A DNA stretch of 53,352 nt from Paraburkholderia translucens (GTDB taxonomy: Bacteria > Pseudomonadota > Gammaproteobacteria > Burkholderiales > Burkholderiaceae): positions 1-53,352 of the forward strand of contig NZ_JAJITC010000023.1 in assembly GCF_020881035.1 (NCBI RefSeq). The letters run 5' to 3'. Below the pieces are notes generated by a model, which saw nothing but the letters and a program-made list of their open reading frames with translations, was not told the DNA's origin and did not search any database. The stretch's first letter is position 1, and every line of letters begins with the position of its first letter. Made by a program: the position numbers and the translations under genes. Positions 9,138-17,383 of this stretch are shown here, piece after piece.

Positions 9138-10094
9138 ATGAGTGGTATCGATCCGAAACGATTCGGCAAGGTGGCGGTGCTGTCGGGCGGTGTGTCCGCC
9201 GAGCGTGAAGTGTCGAACAATTCCGGTCGTCTCGTGCTGCAAGGTTTGCGCGATTGTGGAGTGGACGCACATCTTTTTGATCCGTCCGTACGGCCGCTGT
9301 CAGCTCTGAAGGACGAGGGCTTTGTGCGCGCGTTCAACGTGCTGCATGGTGGCTACGGCGAGAATGGGCAGATTCAGGGCGCACTAGACTTTTACGGCAT
9401 TCGTTACACGGGGAGCGGCGTGCTCGGTTCGGCACTCGGACTTGATAAGTTTCGCGCAAAACTGGTGTGGCAGCAGTTGGGGATTCCAACACCGCCGTTC
9501 GAGACTGTGATGCGCGGCGACGACTTCGATGCGCGCGCGCGGGCGATCATCGCGCAACTCGGCCTGCCGCTCTTTGTGAAGCCGGCCAGCGAAGGCTCGA
9601 GCGTCGCGGTGATCAAGGTGAAGGCTGCTCAGGATCTGCCTGCAGCGATTTCTGAAGCGGCAAAATTTGACAAGATAGTGCTGGTCGAGAAGAGCATCGA
9701 AGGGGGTGGGGAATACACTGCATGCATTGCGGGTGACCTCGATTTGCCAGTCATTCTCATCGTGCCGGGAGGCGAATTCTACGACTACGACGCGAAGTAC
9801 ATCTCCGACAATACGCAGTACCTGATTCCGTGCGGACTGGCATCGTCAGAAGAGGTGCGCCTGAAGGCGCTCGCGCGTCGCGCGTTCGAAGTACTCGGCT
9901 GCAGCGACTGGGGGCGCGCCGACTTCATGCTGGACGGTGACGGCAATCCGTACTTTCTCGAAGTAAATACTGCGCCTGGAATGACAGATCATTCGCTTCC
10001 GCCGAAGGCCGCTCGCGCGGTTGGTATCAGCTATGAGGAACTGGTCGTGAAGGTATTGTCACTCACGCTGAAGGACGACGGAGTCGCTGGGTGA
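9138..10094 (+). CDS. ddl: D-alanine--D-alanine ligase, stand-alone copy
   Basis: The protein is 318 residues from the ATG at 9138, which has a very strong ribosome site (ggggggagt). The longer upstream frame adds ~36 unlikely residues. It is an ATP-grasp ligase with canonical features: AVLSGGVSAEREVS, NVLHGGYGENGQIQG, KPASEGSSVAVIKV, EKSIEGGGEYTACIAGD, the omega-loop YDYDAKYIS, and GRADFMLDGDGNPYFLEVN for metal binding. The Tyr/Lys omega-loop fits D-Ala-D-Ala rather than D-Ala-D-Lac synthesis, by knowledge of the Ddl/Van family. The housekeeping ddlB of Burkholderia normally sits between murC and ftsQ, and no such genes are here, so this is probably a second copy. It follows the MurF-fusion and hydrolase genes. 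Confidence 0.93.
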   Translation: MSGIDPKRFGKVAVLSGGVSAEREVSNNSGRLVLQGLRDCGVDAHLFDPSVRPLSALKDEGFVRAFNVLHGGYGENGQIQGALDFYGIRYTGSGVLGSALGLDKFRAKLVWQQLGIPTPPFETVMRGDDFDARARAIIAQLGLPLFVKPASEGSSVAVIKVKAAQDLPAAISEAAKFDKIVLVEKSIEGGGEYTACIAGDLDLPVILIVPGGEFYDYDAKYISDNTQYLIPCGLASSEEVRLKALARRAFEVLGCSDWGRADFMLDGDGNPYFLEVNTAPGMTDHSLPPKAARAVGISYEELVVKVLSLTLKDDGVAG

Positions 10095-10590
10095 GCCAAC
10101 GTTCATCAGCCCGACTTCGTCCTTATTGACCTGCGGGTACATGTATCGCTATAGGTTACTCGCGCGCTCGGACCAATCCTGCCGGTACTTCGGCCTTGAA
10201 CAGGGTATCTATCATTGCGACGAGCACATTGAAATGGCATCTCTTTACCGACAGACGGTTCCATGCCTGTCTGCAGCCGGTCGCTGTAGCGCAAGCTGAC
10301 GTATCGCGACTCGCTGTGGGAGTGATAGCGCGGCGCCCCGTCATGGTCCAGGCGATGAGCGCACAGCGCCTGTTCAAGTGCATTAGGAACGAAGTCCGTG
10401 GTCGTTGACGAGTTGACGCGCCGGCCGCGACCTCGATTGCGAACGCCACATAGAGCCAGCCCCCCTACGTTATCCTTAGCTTCACGCTCTAGCGCCTGGC
10501 CGTATTCGTGTTCTGGCGTGGTATTGCCTTCGTGCTCGCCGCACGATGGACCAATTAAAAAGGCGAAACAGAGGTTCGCCTTTGGTGTGC
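10095..10590. other. Intergenic ~500 bp between ddl and tRNA-Asp
   Basis: No convincing gene was found. Short frames on both strands lack domains and ribosome sites. The only clear element is the tRNA-Asp terminator hairpin at its right end. Being at the 3' side of a tRNA gene, this is a plausible island boundary, but no integrase or repeat of the tRNA end was seen. Confidence 0.5.
10552..10584 (-). terminator. Intrinsic terminator of tRNA-Asp
   Basis: On the minus strand, aggcgaa (10575-10581 reversed) and ttcgcct (10561-10567 reversed) pair around a 7-base loop, followed by a run of T (complement of 10556-10560). It lies just past the tRNA 3' end. Confidence 0.85.
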
Positions 10591-10667
10591 TGGCGGAGTG
10601 GACGGGACTCGAACCCGCGACCCCCGGCGTGACAGGCCGGTATTCTAACCAACTGAACTACCACTCC
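10591..10667 (-). tRNA. tRNA-Asp (anticodon GUC)
   Basis: The gene is 77 bases including the encoded CCA. The acceptor stem GGAGTGG pairs with CCACTCC. The D-arm (AGTTCAGTTGGTTAGAAT), anticodon loop CTGTCAC with GTC, and T-arm GGGTTCGAGTCCC are all intact. It matches the usual bacterial tRNA-Asp pattern. It is a single gene with its own terminator and is transcribed away from the alaA remnant. Confidence 0.97.
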
Positions 10668-10781
10668 TTAAATGGTGAGTTCAGTTTAGGCTATTCGAAC
10701 GCGGTTTGCGAGCCAGATTTCTGTCCAAAGAGGGGGCTATGTGATTGGTCAAGCAGTAGGGGCGAATCTCGTTCGGAGGGA

Positions 10782-11811
10782 ATGCTGTCACGTACGACGA
10801 ACAGCACCCCGCGGCGTCGTCCGGCACGAGCGAAGAGCGCTCTGCTACGACATTCGCGGGCCTGTCCTCGAACATGCGAAGCGGCTCGAAGAAGAGGGCC
10901 ACCGCGTCATCAAGCTGAACATCGGCAATCTGGCGCCGTTCGGCTTCGAGGCGCCCGACGAGATCATTCAGGACATGATCCTGAACCTGCCGGGCTCGTC
11001 GGGCTACTCCGATTCGAAGGGCGTGTTCGCCGCGCGCAAGGCGATCATGCATTACACGCAGCAAAAGGGCGTGCACGGCGTCGAACTCGACGACATCTAC
11101 ATCGGCAACGGCGCCTCCGAGCTGATCGTGATGGCGCTGCAGGGCCTCGTCAACGACGGCGACGAGGTGCTGCTGCCGGCGCCCGATTACCCGCTGTGGA
11201 CCGCCGGCGTGAGCCTCGCGGGCGGCACGCCAGTGCACTACATCTGCGACGAATCGAATAGCTGGATGCCCGATCTCCACGACATCCGCGCAAAAATCAC
11301 GCTGAACACGCGCGCGCTCGTGGTCATCAACCCCAACAACCCGACCGGCGCGCTGTATTCGGACGAACTGCTGCTTGGCCTGATCGAGATCGCGCGCCAG
11401 CACGGCCTCGTGATCTTCGCCGACGAGGTCTACGACAAGATCGTCTACGACGGCAAGACGCACACCTCGATGGCGTCGCTGTCCGAAGACGTGCTGACCG
11501 TCACGTTCAACAGCATCGCCTACGAGATGCTGACGGCGATCCCGGGCGTGAGCTGCGTGAAGCCCGAGGCGGCGCTGTACATGTTCCCGCACCTCGACCC
11601 GCAGGTGTATCCGGTCCAGAACGACCAGCAGTTCATCCTCGACCTGCTGCTCGAAGAGCGCGTGCTGCTCGTGCAGGGCACCGGTTTCAACTGGAAGACG
11701 CCGGATCACTTTCGCGTCGTGTTCCTGCCGAACGTCGACGACCTCGCCGATTCGATCCACCGGATCGCGCGTTTCCTCGATGGCTACCGCAAGCGTCCTA
11801 CGGCCTGCTGA
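10782..11811 (+). pseudogene. alaA: alaA-type alanine aminotransferase, frameshifted and internally deleted
   Basis: It matches the AlaA/YfbQ class I aminotransferase family: CYDIRGPVLEHAKRLEEEGH, KLNIGNLAPFGFEAPDEI, NPNNPTGALYS, DEVYDKIVYDGKTH and the C-terminal FRVVFLPNVDDL are intact. There are two lesions. The natural start seems to be the ATG at 10782, just after a GGAGGG ribosome site. The reading frame then shifts near 10845-10850, where ...AKSAL should run into CYDIRG, which fits two missing bases. Near 11515 the sequence jumps from TVTFNS straight to IAYEMLTAIPG. This removes about 75 residues, including the SLSK motif whose lysine binds pyridoxal phosphate. It cannot be an active transaminase. 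A functional copy presumably exists elsewhere. Confidence 0.9.
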
Positions 11812-12449
11812 GTCGCCCGGACAGCCGTTTCGCCTAAGGCCAGTAAGCAGGCCGCGTTCTGCTGCGCGGAAGCTGTTCTGGCAGACCAGTTTCAGGTATG
11901 CCAATACGACGGAAGCCTTGGAGACACGAGCGAGTTCTCCCGACGTAAGGTGAATTAAGCATACCGTGACAAGATTCGTCCAGTAAGCGGACTAACATCA
12001 CCTCCCCGAAGCGATTCTCATCGGTCGGTGCCATTCGTGCAGGGTTTCGGAGGAGCACCCGGGTTCACGCCTAGCGCGGGGTCACGATGTCAGGCGGGGC
12101 TTGCGGTGGCCACATTGGTTTTGCAAAGTCGGACGGCAGCAGGTCGCTGAATCGGCGTTGAGTCCACGTTACGGCAAATAGGCGACCAGATACCAGTGGG
12201 TCTCGAGGTTGCGGGTGGCTTTGATTTCCAGCGCCCCTTCAGACGCTTCTAGTCAGCTTGCAGGCGCGACGATGCCATCTCTTTCAGCGCTCAAACTGAG
12301 AGCCTGCGTTGCTCAGCCTTGGTCGCGACGGGCGGCAACGACGAACTCGAAAATTGCGAAAACTCGATCGACCGTGCGCACTCCACGGCATTCAACTCGA
12401 AGGTGGCGCTGGTGCAATTGGACCAGCATTCGAAGTCAAGGCGATATGC
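11812..12449. other. Gene-poor ~640 bp with possible coding debris
   Basis: No intact gene is present. On the minus strand near 12070-12215, short stretches read like broken protein ends (for example LETHWYLVAYLP then stop, and SDLLPSDFAKPMWPP in another frame). They may be transposase or sensor-protein remnants, but I cannot assign them. The duplicated leader begins at about 12450. Confidence 0.4.
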
Positions 12450-12677
12450 AAATTCGTACTGGTCCTGCCAGTTCGGTGCGGCCGTCTGATTTCGCCAACG
12501 GACTGATTTTCCGACAATGAGATCCAGTACGAAATTTCCTGTTTCGTTTCATCAGTCACGCGAAGTAACCGAACCGACCCTTTAGACGAGGAATATTCCA
12601 TCGTTCTCTAAGTTGGGGACTGCGGTTCACCTGTCGCGTAGCAACGATCAATCTGACCGGTTCCGATCATGACCCAA
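12450..12677 (+). repeat. Duplicated leader, copy A (upstream of the tolC-like gene)
   Basis: About 225 bp closely resembles 17156-17383. Shared blocks include aattcgtactggtcctgcc at the left, gacaatgaga in the middle, catcaatcacgcgaagta-type sequence, and cggttccgatcatgac over the start codon. The similarity runs into the first three codons (Met-Thr-Gln) of both genes. This copy also has a 10-bp inverted repeat, ttcgtactgg (12453-12462) and ccagtacgaa (12524-12533). It probably carries the shared promoter or operator of the secretion genes. Confidence 0.8.
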
Positions 12678-14201
12678 CATACTCGACCCGAAGCGCAAGC
12701 CGCGTTGCAGGCTTTGAACCAGGAGGGAGACCGTCCGGGATTGGCACGCCGCCCAACCGGATGGCTGATTTTGGCGCTGCTTGGCGCGGTGGCGAGTGGT
12801 CCTGTCGCTGCGCAAACGAAGCCTGATCAGACATTGGTAAGCGATGCCACAATCGCACCGAAACCCGGTTCGACGAAAGCGAAACAACTGTCTACGTCGA
12901 CCAACCGCGCGCCCCCAGCGACCTTCGCGCAGTGGCTCGAAACGCAACCGTCCAGTACCGATAACGTGCCTTCAGTCGATTCCGCCACGCTACGTCGCAT
13001 CTTCCGTGACGCTGTCGAGAAGGCAGAGCAACGCAGTCCCGAAGTGAGGCAGGCATATACCGCCTATGAAGCCGCGAATGCAGATGTCGACGAAGCGAAG
13101 GGGCAACGGTGGCCACAAATTGACATCGGCTCGCAGACACAGAGCCTTAAATTTGGTCCGGGCAATCGGAATGGCGACAATAGCGGCAATGTGGTGACGG
13201 CGACCATCTCGACGACGGTGTACGACTGGGGCCGCACAAAAAACACCATCGGAAGCCGTGAGCATCTCTCGGATGCTGCGCGCAGCAATTACACTGCGGC
13301 GCGTGAGCAGAATGCGTTCGACGTGACCAGCACGCTTGTCGAGCTGGGCAAACAATGTGCGATCGTTGACTTGAGCCAACGATTCGTGGAGCGGATGGCC
13401 ACGCTCGTAAAAATGCTCGATGAAATCGTGGCCGTCGACCGAGGTCGCGGCAGCGAACTCACTCAGGCGAAGGCCCGTCTGTTGCAGGCTGAAGCCGCGC
13501 ATGATTCCGCGCAGGCCAAGGTGCGCGATGCGGAACTGAAGCTACAAAAGCTGTTAGGTGAGACCACGCCACCGATTCCTCGCACGCGCGACTGGCCCAT
13601 CCAACCGGGCAATCTGCCGCAACTTCTGCAGCAGGTGGACACTCACTCGAGCCTACGTCAGATTCAATCCGAGGCCAATGCGGCCGACCTGAATGCAAAG
13701 GCGGTGAAAGCGTCGGGGCTGCCAACGGTCAACTGGACTGTCAGTGCAAATGCCGGCGTCGGAGGCGCGGGACAACGAGCGCCATGGCAGACCATGTTGA
13801 CGCTCAATTGGGCGGCATTTCGTGGCGGTTCGACGAAGGCGGCGACGGCCGCGGCCGGGCATCGAGCACAGGCCGCGTGGCAGCGCGTCGATCAGCAGCG
13901 GCGTGACCTCGAGTATGGCATTCGTGCGGCAGATCAGGATGCGCACACCATGCTTAGCCGCGCGGACCAATACGAACGACTTTCCGCCGAGACCGATCAG
14001 GTTCGCAAGGCCTTCTTCGAACAGTGGTACCACTTGGGCAAACGAACCCTGCTCGATGTGTTGCTCGCGGAGAACGATCACTATGGCAACAGGGTGAGCG
14101 AAGTCACGAATCGCTTCGGCGGTTACGCGGCGGTGCTGCAGGAATATGCATCGGCAGGCGCGCTGCTTGACTGGCTGGAGACGGGTCGCACCGGCAGTTG
14201 A
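12669..14201 (+). CDS. TolC-family outer-membrane channel of the type I secretion system
   Basis: The protein is 510 residues. A long charged lead of ~30 residues precedes the hydrophobic signal core (GWLILALLGAVASGPVAAQ), with probable cleavage near residue 48. From residue ~108 it has the TolC/OEP pattern: AVEKAEQRSPEVRQAYTAYEAANADVDEAKGQRWPQID, YDWGRT, and coiled-coil helices in ARLLQAEAAHDSAQAKVRDAELKLQKLLG, repeated in the second half. It would form the outer-membrane duct for the ABC exporter and HlyD-type adaptor encoded at 17.4-21.0 kb. The leader in front of it is duplicated before the ABC gene, suggesting shared control. It is separated from its partners by IS3 debris and a response-regulator gene. 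Confidence 0.9.
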   Translation: MTQHTRPEAQAALQALNQEGDRPGLARRPTGWLILALLGAVASGPVAAQTKPDQTLVSDATIAPKPGSTKAKQLSTSTNRAPPATFAQWLETQPSSTDNVPSVDSATLRRIFRDAVEKAEQRSPEVRQAYTAYEAANADVDEAKGQRWPQIDIGSQTQSLKFGPGNRNGDNSGNVVTATISTTVYDWGRTKNTIGSREHLSDAARSNYTAAREQNAFDVTSTLVELGKQCAIVDLSQRFVERMATLVKMLDEIVAVDRGRGSELTQAKARLLQAEAAHDSAQAKVRDAELKLQKLLGETTPPIPRTRDWPIQPGNLPQLLQQVDTHSSLRQIQSEANAADLNAKAVKASGLPTVNWTVSANAGVGGAGQRAPWQTMLTLNWAAFRGGSTKAATAAAGHRAQAAWQRVDQQRRDLEYGIRAADQDAHTMLSRADQYERLSAETDQVRKAFFEQWYHLGKRTLLDVLLAENDHYGNRVSEVTNRFGGYAAVLQEYASAGALLDWLETGRTGS

Positions 14202-14400
14202 GCGTTCACCAAGGCAAGGTTGCGAAAGCGATGATCGACCGTACGCATGTGCTGTCTGGTCTGCAACAGACACAGCTGGTCGGAATCGCGCGATCAAGCG
14301 CCTATTACACACCGCGGCCGGCGAGCGGGGCATGGAATTTCCGTTCGCCGGAACTCAGTATGTCGGCGCGCCTGCTGCATCGGGAAGGCCGTATGTAGTG
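14199..14400 (+). pseudogene. IS3-family transposase OrfB N-terminal remnant
   Basis: The plus-strand reading has HQGKVAKAMIDRTHVLSG followed by VGIARSSAYYTPRP, the start pattern of IS3-family OrfB proteins. FPFAG and ARLLHREGRM follow in shifted frames. It is short, frameshifted and abuts the tolC-like stop codon. No terminal repeats were identified. Confidence 0.6.
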
Positions 14401-14761
14401 GACCCGTTAGGCAATTGTGTGACCGGACGCGCGCACACGCTCCTGGAGCTGAGTGCGGAACGGCTGCTACGGAGGCGGCCTCGACAGATATTCACAGGTC
14501 GAGTGATTTGTTCTTGTTTGTAACCAGTTGGATCGGGGGAAGCTTTGTCAGCTAAGGCTCTGTGGGGTGTCGATTTGACAAATTCCAGTGCGGTCGGTCG
14601 TCTTCCTGACGGGTTGCCTATTTTTGTGCTGCCGCGATAGTTGTGCGCGATATTCTGACATAATCACTCAACGTCCGGACACCTAGGAATTTTTCAGAGT
14701 GGGCACTATCGTTGAACCGGAGGAGCCCGCAACGCGCGAGCGGGTGGAGCGTCCGAGGCAA
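14401..14761. other. Intergenic ~360 bp between two IS remnants
   Basis: No gene is supported. The sequence lies between two oppositely oriented IS3-type fragments and may include eroded IS ends, but no clear terminal inverted repeats were recognised. Confidence 0.4.
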
Positions 14762-15477
14762 TCATGCTCCTGATTTGATCTTAGGCAGCGTTGCGAAATA
14801 TGCATCATCTGCTGCCTGATCTGCCAGGCTCGAATGGGGCCGATTTCGCTTGTAGAGCTCTATGTATTCGCCAATGGAGCGCTGAGCATGACTGACCGAC
14901 TCTTTGGCCTTCAGATAGACTCCCTCGTACTTGAGGCCGCGCCAGACTCGTTCGACGAACACATTATCACGTCAGCCGCCACAGCCGTCTGTCGACGGCC
15001 GGATACCCCGGCTCAGCGCGACTTGGGCGCCCGCGCCCGCAGCGAACTGGCTGCTCTGAGTGGTGCTGACGATATCGAGCCACCTATAGGGCGCGCGCGT
15101 TTCTTCCAGTATCTCCATATCGCGCGTCGCTATTGGGGTGAAGGGGGCCTCGTGCGCGAGTACCTTGCGGCTCGCCCAGTGCATCATCGGCGTCAGACAG
15201 ACGGAGCCCCTTCCAGGGAAACATTGCCCAGGGTCAAGTTGCCAATATCGGCAGACAGTGCCTCGAGGTTTGCCGGGTCCTCGCTCGCCGGCGCGCCTGC
15301 CTTGCCGGATCAGTCCCTCGCGCGCTCCGGCATCTGTCGCTTCCATCTCGTGATCTGGTTCGGATGCCTATCGAACTGCCGCGCCAGTTGGGCCCGTGCG
15401 CGCTCGACTTTACCCGGTGCCCGCGCCTCTTTGGCTTTGAACACCCGGGGGCGCGTCTGTCGCGTTTTGCTCGCCAT
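14762..15477 (-). pseudogene. IS3-family element remnant (OrfA/OrfB), decayed
   Basis: On the minus strand, OrfA-like sequence starts near 15477 (MASKTRQTRPRVFKAKEAR, then RQFDRHPNQITRWKRQM, the OrfA helix-turn-helix region). After frameshifts, OrfB-like blocks follow: MHWASRKVLAH, WLDIVSTTQSSQF (degraded version of DIVNTDQGSQF), then FVERVWRGLKYEGVYLKA and YKRNRPHSSL just before the stop at 14762. The catalytic order (D...D...E) is recognisable but broken by shifts and a large internal loss. It is non-functional and indicates past transposition inside the secretion locus. Confidence 0.8.
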
Positions 15478-15632
15478 GGTTTCAGGTTCCATTACCCGCG
15501 CTATTGTTCGCCCAATCCCCGATCAATCCGCTTGCCTAGCTGGCCAAATTTACGCGGCCACCTTTCAACTATTACCGATTTATTCGAAGTCTGTAATGTG
15601 TGTGACTACATTTAGAAGCAGGAAACCTTCAA

Positions 15633-16340
15633 ATGGATGATTTCACCATCCGGGTCATTCTCGCCGATGACCATCCAGCTGTCGTTGCCGGACTACTTCA
15701 TACACTCAAGAAGCACCGCACGCTTGAAGTTGTTGACACGGTTGGCAATTCGACCGAATTACTTGCCGCACTTGGCAAGCAGCCCTGCGACGTACTCGTA
15801 TCCGACTACGCGATGCCCGGAGGCGATTACGGCGATGGCATCACACTGTTTTCATTCTTGCGACGCCGGTACCCCGCTCTACGGATTGTGATATTGACCA
15901 TGATTGACAATCCCGGTGTGATTCGCTCTATTCTCAAGCTCGACATTCAATGCATTCTCAGCAAGGCCGATACGACCGACCATTTGCTAGCCGCAATTCA
16001 TGGCGCGTACGCGAATGGTCGTTATTTTTCCCCAACCATTTCTAAGATTGTCTGGCAGCTCGACGTCGAATCCATGGGTTCCAGTAGCCGGGCGCTCACC
16101 AAGCGTGAATCTGAAGTAATCAGACTATTTGTATCCGGACTCTCCGTCAACGAAATTGCGGCGCAACTCAAGCGCAGCAAACAGACCATCAGCGCGCAAA
16201 AAACCAGTGCGATGCGCAAGCTTGGAGTGGAGACTGACACCGAGCTGATCAAATACTCGATTGGGGCGGCGCTTGCAGACGAGCCGGTTGACGAAGACCG
16301 CAATGACGGGCGGGATGACACGAAACCGGGGGCAAGCTAG
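15633..16340 (+). CDS. NarL/RcsB-type response regulator
   Basis: The protein is 235 residues. Residues 1-125 form a receiver domain with acidic pocket D12-D13, phospho-acceptor D58 in VSDYAMP, switch T89 in ILTM and K111 in LSKAD. Residues ~150-215 are a LuxR-type helix-turn-helix: LTKRESEVIRLFVSGLSVNEIA, then KRSKQTISAQKTSAMRKLGV. The overall pattern is closest to RcsB-like regulators. No sensor kinase gene is in the window, so its partner must be elsewhere. The start has an AGGAAA ribosome site 9 bases upstream. It sits between the tolC-like and ABC/HlyD genes, so control of the secretion system or adhesin is likely but unproven. Confidence 0.9.
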   Translation: MDDFTIRVILADDHPAVVAGLLHTLKKHRTLEVVDTVGNSTELLAALGKQPCDVLVSDYAMPGGDYGDGITLFSFLRRRYPALRIVILTMIDNPGVIRSILKLDIQCILSKADTTDHLLAAIHGAYANGRYFSPTISKIVWQLDVESMGSSSRALTKRESEVIRLFVSGLSVNEIAAQLKRSKQTISAQKTSAMRKLGVETDTELIKYSIGAALADEPVDEDRNDGRDDTKPGAS

Positions 16341-16364
16341 TGCTCTTGTGGCGCGACAATCGGG

Positions 16365-16952
16365 ATGAGGAAGTGCAGCAAACAAGATGAGAAGGTCGCG
16401 GCGACATTGATGATGCAGAAATCGTTCGCCGCGGGCGATCGTCGCGCGTCGATCGGTCTGCGGCGAGATATCCTGATTGCGCAGCGGTACGCCGACGTTG
16501 TGATGTGCTGTAAAGCTTGTAGGACGTACGGATCTCTACAGCTTGCGCCGAAGAGCGGTACGTCGGCGATAGACTTCGACAGTAAGCTCTGGGATGGTCG
16601 AGTGATGAACCAATCGGCCGACGGCCGCCTACGTTATCGTTGGATCAAGGAAGACCAAGTTCCATTCCTCGAAGGACTGACCGGCTGTCATGTGGACGGG
16701 ACGGTACTCATACCTGTAGCTGATGAGTTCAATTCGAATAGAGGTCTCGGCGTTGCCATTGGTAACACACGCGAGATCATTCAGCATGAGCAGATCGAAT
16801 GGATCCAGCGATTGATGGCATCTTCGAGAGCCAGTTCACGACGTGAGAGCTGGAGTCGTTGCCCCAGGTCAGAGGTGCGGGCAAAGCCGCCTTTCCAACC
16901 AGATCCTGAATCAGTTATCTGCGCCCGGAAGACTAATTACGCACAGCGCTAA
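16365..16952 (+). CDS. Hypothetical open frame, doubtful
   Basis: A 195-residue frame begins 24 bp after the response-regulator gene. I do not recognise it, and it has no clear ribosome site at the first ATG. Residues ~85-155 look protein-like (RYRWIKEDQVPF, GTVLIPVADEF, GLGVAIGNTREI), while both ends look random, so it may be a remnant of a larger gene. It could equally be a chance frame in a ~1 kb spacer. Confidence 0.3.
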   Translation: MRKCSKQDEKVAATLMMQKSFAAGDRRASIGLRRDILIAQRYADVVMCCKACRTYGSLQLAPKSGTSAIDFDSKLWDGRVMNQSADGRLRYRWIKEDQVPFLEGLTGCHVDGTVLIPVADEFNSNRGLGVAIGNTREIIQHEQIEWIQRLMASSRASSRRESWSRCPRSEVRAKPPFQPDPESVICARKTNYAQR

Positions 16953-17155
16953 CACCTTCGCCTCGGGTCACGGCCTGGCTTGCGGCGGCTGGAACTCTTC
17001 GCCAAACGCTTTTTCAGAATGTGGTCGTGCGTGGATTCGCTGTGCAAAAGACGTCAGTAAGCGGGTTTCGCCTTGGCTTACAAGCCACTCCAGTAAGTGC
17101 TCCGTTTTAACGCTGCTTGGTCCAACCGCGTTGAGATGAAAGGCGGACAAGCTAA
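16953..17155. other. Rest of the spacer before the ABC exporter
   Basis: Together with the doubtful frame before it, this spans 16341-17374. No promoter consensus was identified with confidence outside the duplicated leader that starts at 17156. Confidence 0.4.
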
Positions 17156-17383
17156 AAATTCGTACTGGTCCTGCCGAGTCGATGCGACCGTCTGATTTTT
17201 TCAACTGGCTTATTTTTGGACAATGAGAACCAGCGCGACATTTTGTGTTTCGTTCATCAATCACGCGAAGTAGCCGAATCGCCACTTGGACGACAAGGAT
17301 CGTTTCAACGTTCTGTACGTCCCCATTACGATTCAGGTATCGCGCCGCAACGATCAATCTAATCGGTTCCGATCATGACTCAA
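17156..17383 (+). repeat. Duplicated leader, copy B (upstream of the ABC exporter gene)
   Basis: This is a diverged copy of 12450-12677, ending over the ATG of the exporter. The left block (attcgtactggtcctgcc) and right block (cggttccgatcatgac) are near identical, while the middle has diverged. The right arm of the inverted repeat seen in copy A is degraded here (ccagcgcga instead of ccagtacga). Confidence 0.8.

Noticed and set aside
10541..10600. Possible island attachment site at the tRNA-Asp 3' end
   Set aside because: No integrase gene and no second copy of the tRNA 3' end was seen inside the window; the idea remains untested.
10398..11261. 287-codon plus-strand frame overlapping tRNA-Asp
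   Set aside because: It crosses the tRNA on the opposite strand, and its only meaningful part is the N-terminal frame of the broken alaA gene.
10681..11904. 407-codon minus-strand frame opposite the alaA remnant
   Set aside because: Shadow frame of GC-rich coding DNA on the other strand; no domain and no ribosome site.
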